A DNA stretch of 12,892 nucleotides, taken from Candidatus Delongbacteria bacterium. Lineage in GTDB: Bacteria > UBA4055. The notes under the pieces were generated by a model. The model saw only the letters and a program-made list of their open reading frames with translations, was not told the origin of the DNA and searched no databases. The stretch spans positions 1 through 12,892 of the forward strand of contig JAQVNT010000020.1 of the NCBI GenBank assembly GCA_028702975.1, in the 5' to 3' direction. Positions 1 to 7,146 of this stretch are shown piece after piece. Made by a program: the position numbers and the translations under genes. The number at the start of each line of letters is the position of its first letter. Position 1 is the stretch's first letter.

Positions 1-2309
1 GATTCTGTCCACGAGCCGTATGTTATTCCAAGTGATTTTTTTATTTTACTGCTCTCAAAGTCGTCAATATATGCGGCATCCAAAGGGTTGGGATTGGGGT
101 ATATCCTTGCTATCTCGCCTTCAAAAGATATCTCTGAATTCTGGTCAGTTTCGATCAGCGGAAGCCAGTCTGCAGCTCTTGTTAAGTACGGAAGATCGAA
201 TTTCGTCTCTCCGTTCAGGTCGAGAACAAGGTTCCTTTTCGGTTCATAACCCACATGGACACGCTCCTCATTTGTCTCCTCCGAAAGATAAAGTATAGTT
301 GCTCCTATATAGGAATTTTCGCCGAAACTGTACTCCAGCCTGTTTCCCAAAAGCAGCTTCTGATCCATCTGGAATATCGTGGCGGATTCGTAAAGTATGT
401 CAATATCAGCCGTCAGATATCTTTCGTTGATTATGGACAGCTGTCCCGAATTATAGTTGATGATATAATCTACATCTTTCTTGAGTGTCGTTGCGCCTGA
501 TCTGACTACTTCAGACCCATCGATCACATTGAACCCGAGATCGTATGTGCTTGATTTGCTGGAAAACTCGAATTTGAGCTCAAAATTCGATCCTGTATAT
601 GAGTAATTATCATATATCTCAGGGTCGGAAAAAAGGCTGTCGACCATTACCTCGTCATAATGATCGTATGCTGTGCTGTTGAGGTCAGGATCGAAAGGAC
701 GCTGGTTGGGGAAAGTGAATTCCCCGAATGCAGAATTTAAAAATATGACATCAACTTCATCCAGAACCTCGGTCTTATTTACGTCATACCAGTAAAGATA
801 CGGCTTAGCCTGTCCCTGCTCATCGTATTCTTCCGTCCTCACACCACCTGCAGCGTTTTTTCTGATAGTAAGCTTAAACCCGTCTCTCGGAATATCCACG
901 CCGCCCGGATTGTAAACATTCTTCCATTCAAGATCATCCCACGGATCGGTGGGTTTCTGATTGAATTCTGCAAGTATCTTCAGTTTGAGCTTAGTATTGT
1001 CGGCATTTGAACTTCCGACGGAATCGTTCTCATTGGTCACTACATTCTGCTTTACATACCTTGCGGCAAGTATATCCGAACCTGACAGATAGAGCGACCT
1101 AAGTCTTATATACCCAAGCTCGTTAAAAACCTCGTACTGATCCTCATCAACAAGCATTACCCACTGATTTTCCTCGATTCTTACGCTGTCGATAAAATCC
1201 ACATAAATGTCGGCCTTCGGCTGACTTCCGGTGCCTTTCCTTGTCACATAAAGCTCAAGTGAATAATTTTTTATCTTATATTCCGGCGCTATGAGCGGAA
1301 GGTTTTCCTTCAATCTCCTGTAATTTTCCTCGGTCGCCATATTCTCTCTGTACATATCTTCGAGGAAGAAATATTTGTATCTTGTAAAATCTTTGGCGTT
1401 GACAGTTTTTTCCTGCTTCTTTACACCGCCTTTAACTTCGATCTGGTTCTTCTTGCCCTTCTCGAAGGACATTATTGATGTGGATTTAAGCTTTCCTAGT
1501 TTCGTTTGAGCTTTTAGTCCGAAAAGGCCGTTGTTTACTCCGCTGAAACTCACATATTTTGTTCCCGGCAGGCTTAATCCGATATTTCCAGCTTCAAGTT
1601 TCTGTATTATCTCGTCGCTTTCGCCTGTATATGTGATCTTAAGCGAATTCTCAAAATCAAAAGATTCGGTGTTCTGCGCGATATCCACATCGACTTTCGT
1701 ACCCACTTTACCTCTGATCGATATGTTCTGCGTCTGATCCAGAGTAAAGTCAAAACTCTCATTCTCGGCGTTTACCGCGTCAGTATAGCTTTTCTGCCCC
1801 GTAAGACTTATTGAAAGAGAACCTTTTACCCTCAGGCCTATATTGCTGCCTCCAAAAACCCTGTGGAATGTTCTGGATTTGATCTTGAAAGGAATGTCTA
1901 ACGCGATCTCGTTGCCGACCGATAATGACGCTGATTCTATTCCCATGTTTTTGCTAACTGATGATAGCCAGAGATTCTTGTCTGTGTGCTTGAGTTTCGC
2001 AGATATAAAGTCATCAAAATTTATTATCCTTGAAGGCTTAATCTCCTGATCGTAAAGCCTCTCATAAACAATTGCGAATCTGTATGTAGAATCAAATTCT
2101 GCGCCGGAACGGTAAACCGCAGGGTCCGCATCCAGTAGAACTGAATCCCTCGAGAACACTGTTAAATAATTGATCTTTTGCTCAGGATAAATTTCAGCCA
2201 TGCCTGATAAGCTGCCCGAAAGCTTTAACGGGAAAAAGCCGGCATAAACATTTGTGAGTACGGACGCTGTCAGGATTAATAGTAAAATATTAAGGTTTTT
2301 AAGTTTCAA
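1..2309 (-). CDS. sprA: SprA/Sov-family T9SS outer-membrane translocon, N-terminal part (cut by left edge)
   Basis: SprA (Sov in Porphyromonas) is the giant outer-membrane beta-barrel through which type IX secretion substrates leave the cell. An open frame runs without a stop from a TTG at 2309 to base 1, giving 769 codons; family members are usually about 2,000-2,500 residues, so roughly two thirds lies outside the window. A signal peptide is visible (hydrophobic core NILLLILTASVL, likely cleavage after VYA). Recognised family signatures are the region around DFEN (residues 218-221) followed by ITYTG, EAGN (239-242) with a nearby LFGLKAQ, an ELGYIRL segment, and AYIDDFESS near residue 750 followed by SLGITYGSW. 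The TTG start overlaps the stop of the upstream TPR gene as TTGA, with AAGGGA and AAAGAG as weak ribosome-binding candidates upstream. No in-frame ATG precedes the signal peptide, so TTG is the best start. It appears to be the sixth gene of an operon. The family call is confident; the taxon is not. Confidence 0.9.
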   Translation of the reverse strand, partial: MKLKNLNILLLILTASVLTNVYAGFFPLKLSGSLSGMAEIYPEQKINYLTVFSRDSVLLDADPAVYRSGAEFDSTYRFAIVYERLYDQEIKPSRIINFDDFISAKLKHTDKNLWLSSVSKNMGIESASLSVGNEIALDIPFKIKSRTFHRVFGGSNIGLRVKGSLSISLTGQKSYTDAVNAENESFDFTLDQTQNISIRGKVGTKVDVDIAQNTESFDFENSLKITYTGESDEIIQKLEAGNIGLSLPGTKYVSFSGVNNGLFGLKAQTKLGKLKSTSIMSFEKGKKNQIEVKGGVKKQEKTVNAKDFTRYKYFFLEDMYRENMATEENYRRLKENLPLIAPEYKIKNYSLELYVTRKGTGSQPKADIYVDFIDSVRIEENQWVMLVDEDQYEVFNELGYIRLRSLYLSGSDILAARYVKQNVVTNENDSVGSSNADNTKLKLKILAEFNQKPTDPWDDLEWKNVYNPGGVDIPRDGFKLTIRKNAAGGVRTEEYDEQGQAKPYLYWYDVNKTEVLDEVDVIFLNSAFGEFTFPNQRPFDPDLNSTAYDHYDEVMVDSLFSDPEIYDNYSYTGSNFELKFEFSSKSSTYDLGFNVIDGSEVVRSGATTLKKDVDYIINYNSGQLSIINERYLTADIDILYESATIFQMDQKLLLGNRLEYSFGENSYIGATILYLSEETNEERVHVGYEPKRNLVLDLNGETKFDLPYLTRAADWLPLIETDQNSEISFEGEIARIYPNPNPLDAAYIDDFESSKIKKSLGITYGSWTE

Positions 2310-4141
2310 GACGGTTCTCTTTCCCTTATTAACTCTCTGATCTCTGCTTTTATCTCTTCTCCCGCGCCGCTTTTAAGGATCGAAAGAAGAACATTCTTAA
2401 TTTCCGCTGTATGTCCTGATCTCTTTGCATATCCGGTGATCAGTCTTGCAAAATTATTGTCTATAAGTTCAGGACCCGCCATAATTTCCGCCAGCTCAAG
2501 AAGCTCTTCATTTTCCCCGTTAAGCTCGAGATACCTGAACCTGCATTCTATCAGCAGGAGCTTTTTCTGTCTGTTTTCTTCTTTTTCGTAATCGAATTTA
2601 AGTTTGCCTGTTTCTGCAGAATTGTCCATGCTTTTTATAAGTATTTTGAGATATTCCCCCATAAAGCCGTCATCGTCGCCTATTACGGAGATATCTTTTC
2701 TGATCCTCAGAAGGTCGTTATCCCGGTCTGAAGGAAAATTGTCTTTGATCAGGAAGTCCGATAATTCAGCAAATTTTTGCCGATCTCTCAGATTCAGATA
2801 TATTACAGCTTCCAGAAATTTAAATTCCGTGAATTCCGTGGGATCAAAAACATCTGCAATATTTTCTTCGAAAACTTTTATGACTGATCTTTTGGCTGCC
2901 TGATGATCGCCTTTAGCTATTAGAAGCGTCAGATAATCTCTCCAGTATTGGCTTTGAGCCTTCTTTGATCTGAGATATTTTTCATAGAGTTTCAGAGCAT
3001 CATCGGACCTGTTCAGTCTATTGTGATAAAGGTCTGCCAGCATCAGTTCCGAATTTTCCGGCCGACTCTCCATTATGATCTTTTCAGCTTCAGCATATTT
3101 TGAGGACTGAATTAAGCTTGAAATATACAATAAGAAAACATCTTCTGTCGTATTTTTCCCTAGGGATCCATAATAAAGCCTGAAAAAATGGGATGATCTT
3201 TCATATTGCTTTTCCCTATAGAGCTTTACGGCGAATTCTTTTATCAGTGAGTTCGACGATCCTTTTTTACCTGTACTCTTTAATACTTCGTAAGCCTTAT
3301 CATAATCTCCTGCGCTAAAATAAAGTTCCGACAGAATGCTCCCGGCCTCATTAGAGCCTGAATCGTAGATAACTTCAGCAGCATGCAGAATAGAATCTTT
3401 GAACTGATCCGATTCGAAGAGCCTGAACAATTCCGCTCTGGGATTAAAAGAACTCTCAATCATTGACCTTTTATCCTTTCCGGCATCCGAAACAGCGGCT
3501 CTTATCAGCTCATCTGCGAATTTTTCCGCATTTCCAAGTTGATAATTTATCATGAAAAGCTCGTACGCATAGGAATTTTCGTTCTTTACTTCTTTTCTGA
3601 GCATGCGGAATATTTTTTCTGCATCCCTGAATAATCCCGATCTCATATAAACTTCAGCCCTGATCTCAGACCTTGTTTTTTTAGGAAAACCCGAAGAATC
3701 GATCACACTTAGAACTTCCTGCCCGGCTGCGCCTCTCTCCGTTCTCAGGTATAATTCCGCCACATAACCCAAAATTTCGATAGGAAAGATGTCCTGACTC
3801 TTATCTTCACCTGATACATCTGCCTGAACAGGGTATTTTTTCACAATATTTTTAAGGGTGACTTCGCAATCCTTGATCTTGTTATCCTTAATGCTCAGAT
3901 CAACATAACCGGAAACGACACGCCGGTCCCTATCGTGTTTTTTTATAAGCTGACTATACGCCAGATATGCCGAATGTATGTCGCCCCTTTTTTCTACGGC
4001 TGCGGCGTAAGTCAGCTGTCTTTCCAGAATTCGATCCTGAATTTCAGCTTTACCGCCGGAATTTTTCGACAACCTCTGCTGGGCGCTTATTGTGCCTATC
4101 GTTATCAGTAATGATAATATTATCGGTCCAACATACTTCAA
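2306..4141 (-). CDS. Exported tetratricopeptide-repeat protein, possible T9SS accessory
   Basis: This 611-residue protein has an N-terminal signal peptide (residues 1-20, core IILSLLITIG, likely cleavage after ISA) and no lipobox cysteine, so it should be a soluble periplasmic or surface-exposed protein. The rest is helical, with degenerate TPR-like hairpins around residues 43-76, 160-185, 268-290, 300-322, 335-358, 365-391 and 400-425; recognisable pieces include GDYDKAYEVL, YERSSHFF, YAEAEKII and SDDALKLYEKYL. TPR arrays generally mediate protein-protein contacts. The start is TTG: the frame has a stop (TAA) four codons upstream, and AAAGG lies at a good distance, so no longer version is possible. 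It ends in a TTGA overlap with sprA, suggesting translational coupling and a shared role. The known T9SS TPR lipoprotein SprE/PorW is longer and lipidated, so this is at most an analogue. The TPR class is fairly sure; the function is inferred from position only. Confidence 0.8.
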   Translation of the reverse strand: MKYVGPIILSLLITIGTISAQQRLSKNSGGKAEIQDRILERQLTYAAAVEKRGDIHSAYLAYSQLIKKHDRDRRVVSGYVDLSIKDNKIKDCEVTLKNIVKKYPVQADVSGEDKSQDIFPIEILGYVAELYLRTERGAAGQEVLSVIDSSGFPKKTRSEIRAEVYMRSGLFRDAEKIFRMLRKEVKNENSYAYELFMINYQLGNAEKFADELIRAAVSDAGKDKRSMIESSFNPRAELFRLFESDQFKDSILHAAEVIYDSGSNEAGSILSELYFSAGDYDKAYEVLKSTGKKGSSNSLIKEFAVKLYREKQYERSSHFFRLYYGSLGKNTTEDVFLLYISSLIQSSKYAEAEKIIMESRPENSELMLADLYHNRLNRSDDALKLYEKYLRSKKAQSQYWRDYLTLLIAKGDHQAAKRSVIKVFEENIADVFDPTEFTEFKFLEAVIYLNLRDRQKFAELSDFLIKDNFPSDRDNDLLRIRKDISVIGDDDGFMGEYLKILIKSMDNSAETGKLKFDYEKEENRQKKLLLIECRFRYLELNGENEELLELAEIMAGPELIDNNFARLITGYAKRSGHTAEIKNVLLSILKSGAGEEIKAEIRELIREREPS

Positions 4142-4194
4142 ATCGTACCTTTAGCCTGTTAAATCTTTTATAAACTGAAAAGGTTGCAAATTGT

Positions 4195-4935
4195 TCAAAT
4201 CAAACCCTCAGAAAGTTTCTTTTCTCCGCCGTTCAGCATGATCCGTGCTATGATCAGGAATAAAAAATTCGATGACAGAAACAGCAGGAACTCTACATTC
4301 GGGTAATCTATTCTGAAGCCGGTAACATAATCAAAATAAGTTTTTAAACTCACAGAAATGAAGAAGTAAAAAACCATGATTATAAACGATACAATAAACA
4401 TATAGATCATCATAACCCTGACCTTCGGTTCGTAATCATTTGAGCCTCCGAATCTGCTGAAAGCAAAATAAACCGTAAAAGATGACAGACCGCTGATCAT
4501 GAACAAAAATGATGCGCTGAGAAATATAACGAACCTGTGGTCCGGGAAAATCCCGAGCCCGCTTGCCCAGACAGCAGTTAACATGTAGGAAATGCCCATA
4601 AATGCGGAAAGTATCGAACAGAAAAACACCTTGCTCCTCATCATGAAACATTCTCCCTTCGGCAGAAGCTTTGCAAGCATTGACGACTGTTTCTCCGAAG
4701 TTACTGAAAAAGCCGCCATCAGAATATTCGCGAGAACAGCAGGAAAGAACATGATCATCAGATGCTGCTGGAAAAATTTAAAATAGAACACTGCGCTGAC
4801 TTCAGACATACGGACCGCCGACGACGATCTTATTATTACTGCGATCTCGATAAAAAGGATAAATATTATCGTAGTTAGAACAGTTTTGTTCCTGAAAAAG
4901 ATCCTGAATTCCTTGATCAACCCGTTTAATATCAT
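4195..4935 (-). CDS. ABC-2-type transporter permease
   Basis: This 246-residue integral membrane protein has about six hydrophobic segments (roughly residues 19-36, 58-77, 103-126, 135-158, 173-197 and 213-233), a short cytoplasmic N-terminus with an amphipathic stretch, and a charged C-terminus. After helix 2 comes the motif TSEKQSSMLAKLLPKGE, matching the family's conserved E..-G-TLE-LL coupling region between TM2 and TM3. Size and topology fit ABC-2 exporter permeases such as the GldF/NatB type. It starts only 3 bp after the stop of the ABC ATPase gene, and the two should form one transporter, probably as a dimer of each subunit. The substrate cannot be told from the sequence. A 53-bp gap, the largest in the operon, separates it from the TPR gene; I see no convincing terminator or promoter there. 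The class is fairly secure, the cargo unknown. Confidence 0.8.
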   Translation of the reverse strand: MILNGLIKEFRIFFRNKTVLTTIIFILFIEIAVIIRSSSAVRMSEVSAVFYFKFFQQHLMIMFFPAVLANILMAAFSVTSEKQSSMLAKLLPKGECFMMRSKVFFCSILSAFMGISYMLTAVWASGLGIFPDHRFVIFLSASFLFMISGLSSFTVYFAFSRFGGSNDYEPKVRVMMIYMFIVSFIIMVFYFFISVSLKTYFDYVTGFRIDYPNVEFLLFLSSNFLFLIIARIMLNGGEKKLSEGLI

Positions 4936-4938
4936 TTT

Positions 4939-5568
4939 CTATTCAATTCTTCCGTTCGATATACTTGATGTTCGTTGAGTTATCAGCTCCAGAGAACTCA
5001 TATTTGACGAAACGGCAAGCACGGTCACATCCCTTTTGCCTATATCCGTAAAAAGGTCTCTGAATTTAACCGAATTTTCTTCACCCAAACCGTTAAAGGG
5101 CTCATCAATTACCAGAACTGAAGGAGAATGTATAAGTCCGGCAAAAATCTTTACTGACTGAAGCTGGCCGTCCGTAAGTTCGGATATTCTATATCCGTCA
5201 AATCGCTTTATATCCCAGAATTCAGAGAACCAGTCCATTTTGACTTTATACTCGTTAGGATCGATGCTGTAATGTTTTAACAAAAATACCGACATCTCTT
5301 TTAGGGTAAGGTTACCGTACAGGATATTCCTGAAAGGTACATAACCCAGCTTCTTTCTGTAAAGTTTCTTAAGCTCGGTTCCGCCAATTTCAACAGACCC
5401 TGAATAATTGCCGGCAAGACCCGTGATGATCTTCGTAAAAAGCGTTTTTCCGGATCCGGTATCTCCATAGATCCCGAATGAATTTCCGGTTTCTATATCC
5501 AGATACCTGCATTCTACAGTACAGTTGTATTTTTTAAAATCTTTCCTGAGATCTCTTATCTTAACCAT
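4939..5568 (-). CDS. ABC transporter ATP-binding protein with degenerate catalytic motifs
   Basis: This 209-residue ABC ATPase should drive the permease encoded 3 bp downstream. Walker A is intact (GDTGSGKT, residues 35-42), as is Walker B (VLVIDEP, 151-157) with its catalytic Glu156. Other motifs depart from the family: the Q-loop glutamine is replaced by Phe79 (YVPF where YxPQ is usual), the signature is LTDGQ (131-135) instead of LSGGQ, the D-loop Asp is Gly162 (GLGE), and the switch histidine of the H-loop is Ser188 (AVSSN instead of a xSTH-type end). The protein is also shorter than the usual 230-300 residues. The ATG start overlaps the end of hslR by 8 bases and has no clear Shine-Dalgarno, which points to translational coupling. 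It may bind ATP but hydrolyse it poorly or by an altered mechanism. The ABC family call is firm; reduced activity is inferred. Confidence 0.85.
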   Translation of the reverse strand: MVKIRDLRKDFKKYNCTVECRYLDIETGNSFGIYGDTGSGKTLFTKIITGLAGNYSGSVEIGGTELKKLYRKKLGYVPFRNILYGNLTLKEMSVFLLKHYSIDPNEYKVKMDWFSEFWDIKRFDGYRISELTDGQLQSVKIFAGLIHSPSVLVIDEPFNGLGEENSVKFRDLFTDIGKRDVTVLAVSSNMSSLELITQRTSSISNGRIE

Positions 5569-5974
5569 TTGTCATGTGTTTGTATTTGTTTAATATCCTC
5601 CGGTCCTTTTTTGTAGGCCGTCCCTTTCTGTCCTGTTCCTGCCTGTTCAGTTTATCCTGTTCTTCAAGTATCTTGATGAGTTCGTTCGCTTCTTCCGACC
5701 TCTTCTCTTCAGGCTCATGCTTTTTATAAAGCTCCCTCGCTTTCTCTTTGGGAAGAGATCTGTCCGTCACTTCAAGCACAGTATATTTTACATATGCAGA
5801 ATTCTGTTTTACGGTCAGAACATCGCCCGGAACAACAGACCTTGAAGGCTTTACTCTTTCCCCGTTGACCCTGACCCTCCCGGATTCCACTGCTTCAGCT
5901 GCAAGCTCCCTCTGCTTAAAAAACCGGGCCACCTTAAGCCATTTGTCTATCCTTACGGTAGTTTTGTCGTCCAT
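5561..5974 (-). CDS. hslR: Hsp15 (HslR)-like S4-domain RNA-binding protein
   Basis: In E. coli, Hsp15 binds free 50S ribosomal subunits still carrying a nascent chain-tRNA and helps recycle them after heat stress. This 137-residue protein has an S4 RNA-binding domain at about residues 7-57, with the typical pieces RIDKWLKVARFFKQRELA, SGRVRVNGERVKPSR and PGDVLTV. The C-terminal tail is strongly charged and ends in GRPTKKDRRILNKYKH, matching the RPDKKERR-type tail that separates HslR from other S4 proteins such as RluA/RsuA enzymes, whose catalytic domain is absent. Length is close to the E. coli protein (133 residues). The ATG lies 2 bp past the stop of the M42 peptidase gene, and its stop overlaps the ABC ATPase start by 8 bases, so it sits inside a tightly packed operon. 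The assignment is good; the physiological link to secretion genes is not obvious. Confidence 0.85.
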   Translation of the reverse strand: MDDKTTVRIDKWLKVARFFKQRELAAEAVESGRVRVNGERVKPSRSVVPGDVLTVKQNSAYVKYTVLEVTDRSLPKEKARELYKKHEPEEKRSEEANELIKILEEQDKLNRQEQDRKGRPTKKDRRILNKYKHMTNG

Positions 5975-5976
5975 AA

Positions 5977-7032
5977 CTATTCCAGAGGTTTAAGATTTTC
6001 CTTTCCGCTCAGATCTTTAATAAATCCGGTCAGTATTTCAATTACATTTTCAATCTGATCTAAACTTGCAGTCTCGACAGGTGAATGCATATATCTGATC
6101 GGAAGTGAAACGAGTGCTACAGGCACGCCTGTGTTCGTGAACCTCATCCTGTCGGCGTCGGTCCCGGTAATTCTGGGTACGACCTCTATCTGAACAGGTA
6201 TTTTTTTCCTGTCCGCAGCTTTTTTCAGCATTTTATTTATTTTCACGCTGACTGGAGAACCCACAGCAAGAAGCGGACCGCCGTCAACCTTGTAATCACC
6301 GTATTTTGATCTGTTCACTGTCGGGTAGTCTGTTGCCCATGTGACATCGCAGGCTATCGCAAGGTCAGGATCTATACCGGCGGCGGCAAAATACGCTCCG
6401 CAGAGCCCGATCTCTTCACTCGTTGTACTGACCGCATAAACTCCGACATTCAGTTTCTGTCCTTTGAGCCTTCTGATAACTTCTGCCACGATGAAAGCAC
6501 CGGTCTTGTCATCTAACGCTTTGGAGGATATCAGACCGTTTTTCAGTTCTGTTATCTCAGATCTGTAAACAGCGAAATCTCCTACATTTACATATTTCTG
6601 AGCTTCTTTTTTACTTTTGAAACCGCAATCGATGAAAAGATCCTCATATTCGAATTTTTCCTTAAGCCCCCCGTGATGTTCCGCGTTGACACCTATCACT
6701 CCGTCAACACTTTCCTTTTCTCCCAGTATTTCGACCCGAAGACCGGGAGCTACTTTGTGGCTGATACCGCCTACAGGCCCGAAGCTTATAAATCCGTTCT
6801 CGTCTATCTGTGTTACTATAAAACCGATCTCGTCGCAGTGTCCGGCAAGAAGCACTTTGAACTTCGCTTTCGGGTTCAGTATCGCGATCGCGTTCCCGCC
6901 GATATCGGTTTCAACCCTGTCAGCATAATTTTTAGTATATTCCATCCATTTTTTCTGGATATTTATTTCTGCGCCTGACGGCGATGGTGTTCTGAGTAGT
7001 TCGTATAAGAATTCTTTTTGGCTTTTCTCCAT
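5977..7032 (-). CDS. M42-family metallo-aminopeptidase (glutamyl aminopeptidase/deblocking type)
   Basis: M42 peptidases are cytoplasmic, large tetrahedral enzymes with two metal ions that remove N-terminal residues from short peptides. The 351-residue protein keeps the family's usual length and all expected active-site residues: GHCDEIG (metal ligand His65, catalytic Asp67), ALDDKTG (bridging Asp174), TTSEEIG (base Glu206, ligand Glu207), CDVT (ligand Asp229) and MHSPVE near the C-terminus (ligand His316). Family members are often mislabelled endoglucanase M or FrvX/YsdC; the motifs argue for a peptidase. Exact residue preference cannot be read from the sequence. The ATG at 7032 follows a strong GGGAGG site 7 bp upstream. 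It is the first gene after the promoter at 7066-7094 and lies 2 bp ahead of hslR. No anomalies seen. Confidence 0.93.
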   Translation of the reverse strand: MEKSQKEFLYELLRTPSPSGAEINIQKKWMEYTKNYADRVETDIGGNAIAILNPKAKFKVLLAGHCDEIGFIVTQIDENGFISFGPVGGISHKVAPGLRVEILGEKESVDGVIGVNAEHHGGLKEKFEYEDLFIDCGFKSKKEAQKYVNVGDFAVYRSEITELKNGLISSKALDDKTGAFIVAEVIRRLKGQKLNVGVYAVSTTSEEIGLCGAYFAAAGIDPDLAIACDVTWATDYPTVNRSKYGDYKVDGGPLLAVGSPVSVKINKMLKKAADRKKIPVQIEVVPRITGTDADRMRFTNTGVPVALVSLPIRYMHSPVETASLDQIENVIEILTGFIKDLSGKENLKPLE

Positions 7033-7065
7033 AATACCGCCTCCCTGTCAATTAATAAGTTATGA

Positions 7066-7094
7066 AATATATTTTATTATGGAGCTTTCCGCAA
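7066..7094 (-). promoter_or_regulatory. Sigma-70-type promoter for the M42 peptidase-to-sprA operon
   Basis: On the minus strand a TTGCGG -35 box (7089-7094) and a TATATT -10 box (7066-7071) are separated by exactly 17 bp. The expected start near 7059 would give a leader of about 27 bases containing the GGGAGG ribosome-binding site. The -10 hexamer and spacing are the same as in the gdhA and tRNA-Leu promoters of this window, which strengthens the call. The -35 box touches the outer edge of the gdhA terminator palindrome, sharing base 7094. Confidence 0.6.
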
Positions 7095-7129
7095 ACTAAA
7101 AAAGGCTCGAATTCGAGCCTTTTTTAGTT
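7094..7129 (-). terminator. Rho-independent terminator of gdhA, perfect 36-bp palindrome
   Basis: A perfect inverted repeat without a single mismatch is centred between 7111 and 7112. The GC part is GGCTCG / CGAGCC around AATT (7104-7119), flanked by six A (7098-7103) and six T (7120-7125) and closed by AACT / AGTT. In either direction it gives a hairpin followed by a T tract. It starts 17 bp after the gdhA stop, so its main job is ending gdhA transcription. Being symmetrical it would also stop plus-strand transcription, though no plus-strand gene precedes it. Confidence 0.88.
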
Positions 7130-7146
7130 AAACAAAAGTTTTATTC

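Noticed and set aside
20..2049. Several plus-strand open frames of 68-92 codons across the left part
   Set aside because: They lie opposite the continuous minus-strand sprA frame, which has clear family motifs and a signal peptide; the plus-strand products show no recognisable features.
4142..4194. Possible internal promoter between the permease and TPR genes
   Set aside because: A TTGCAA and a TATAAA are present on the minus strand but only 11 bp apart, too close for a sigma-70 promoter; no other pair fits.
7094..7129. Perfect palindrome considered as a recombination or phage attachment site
   Set aside because: Position right after gdhA, GC stem and flanking A/T tracts explain it as a terminator; no integrase gene or repeat copy is nearby.
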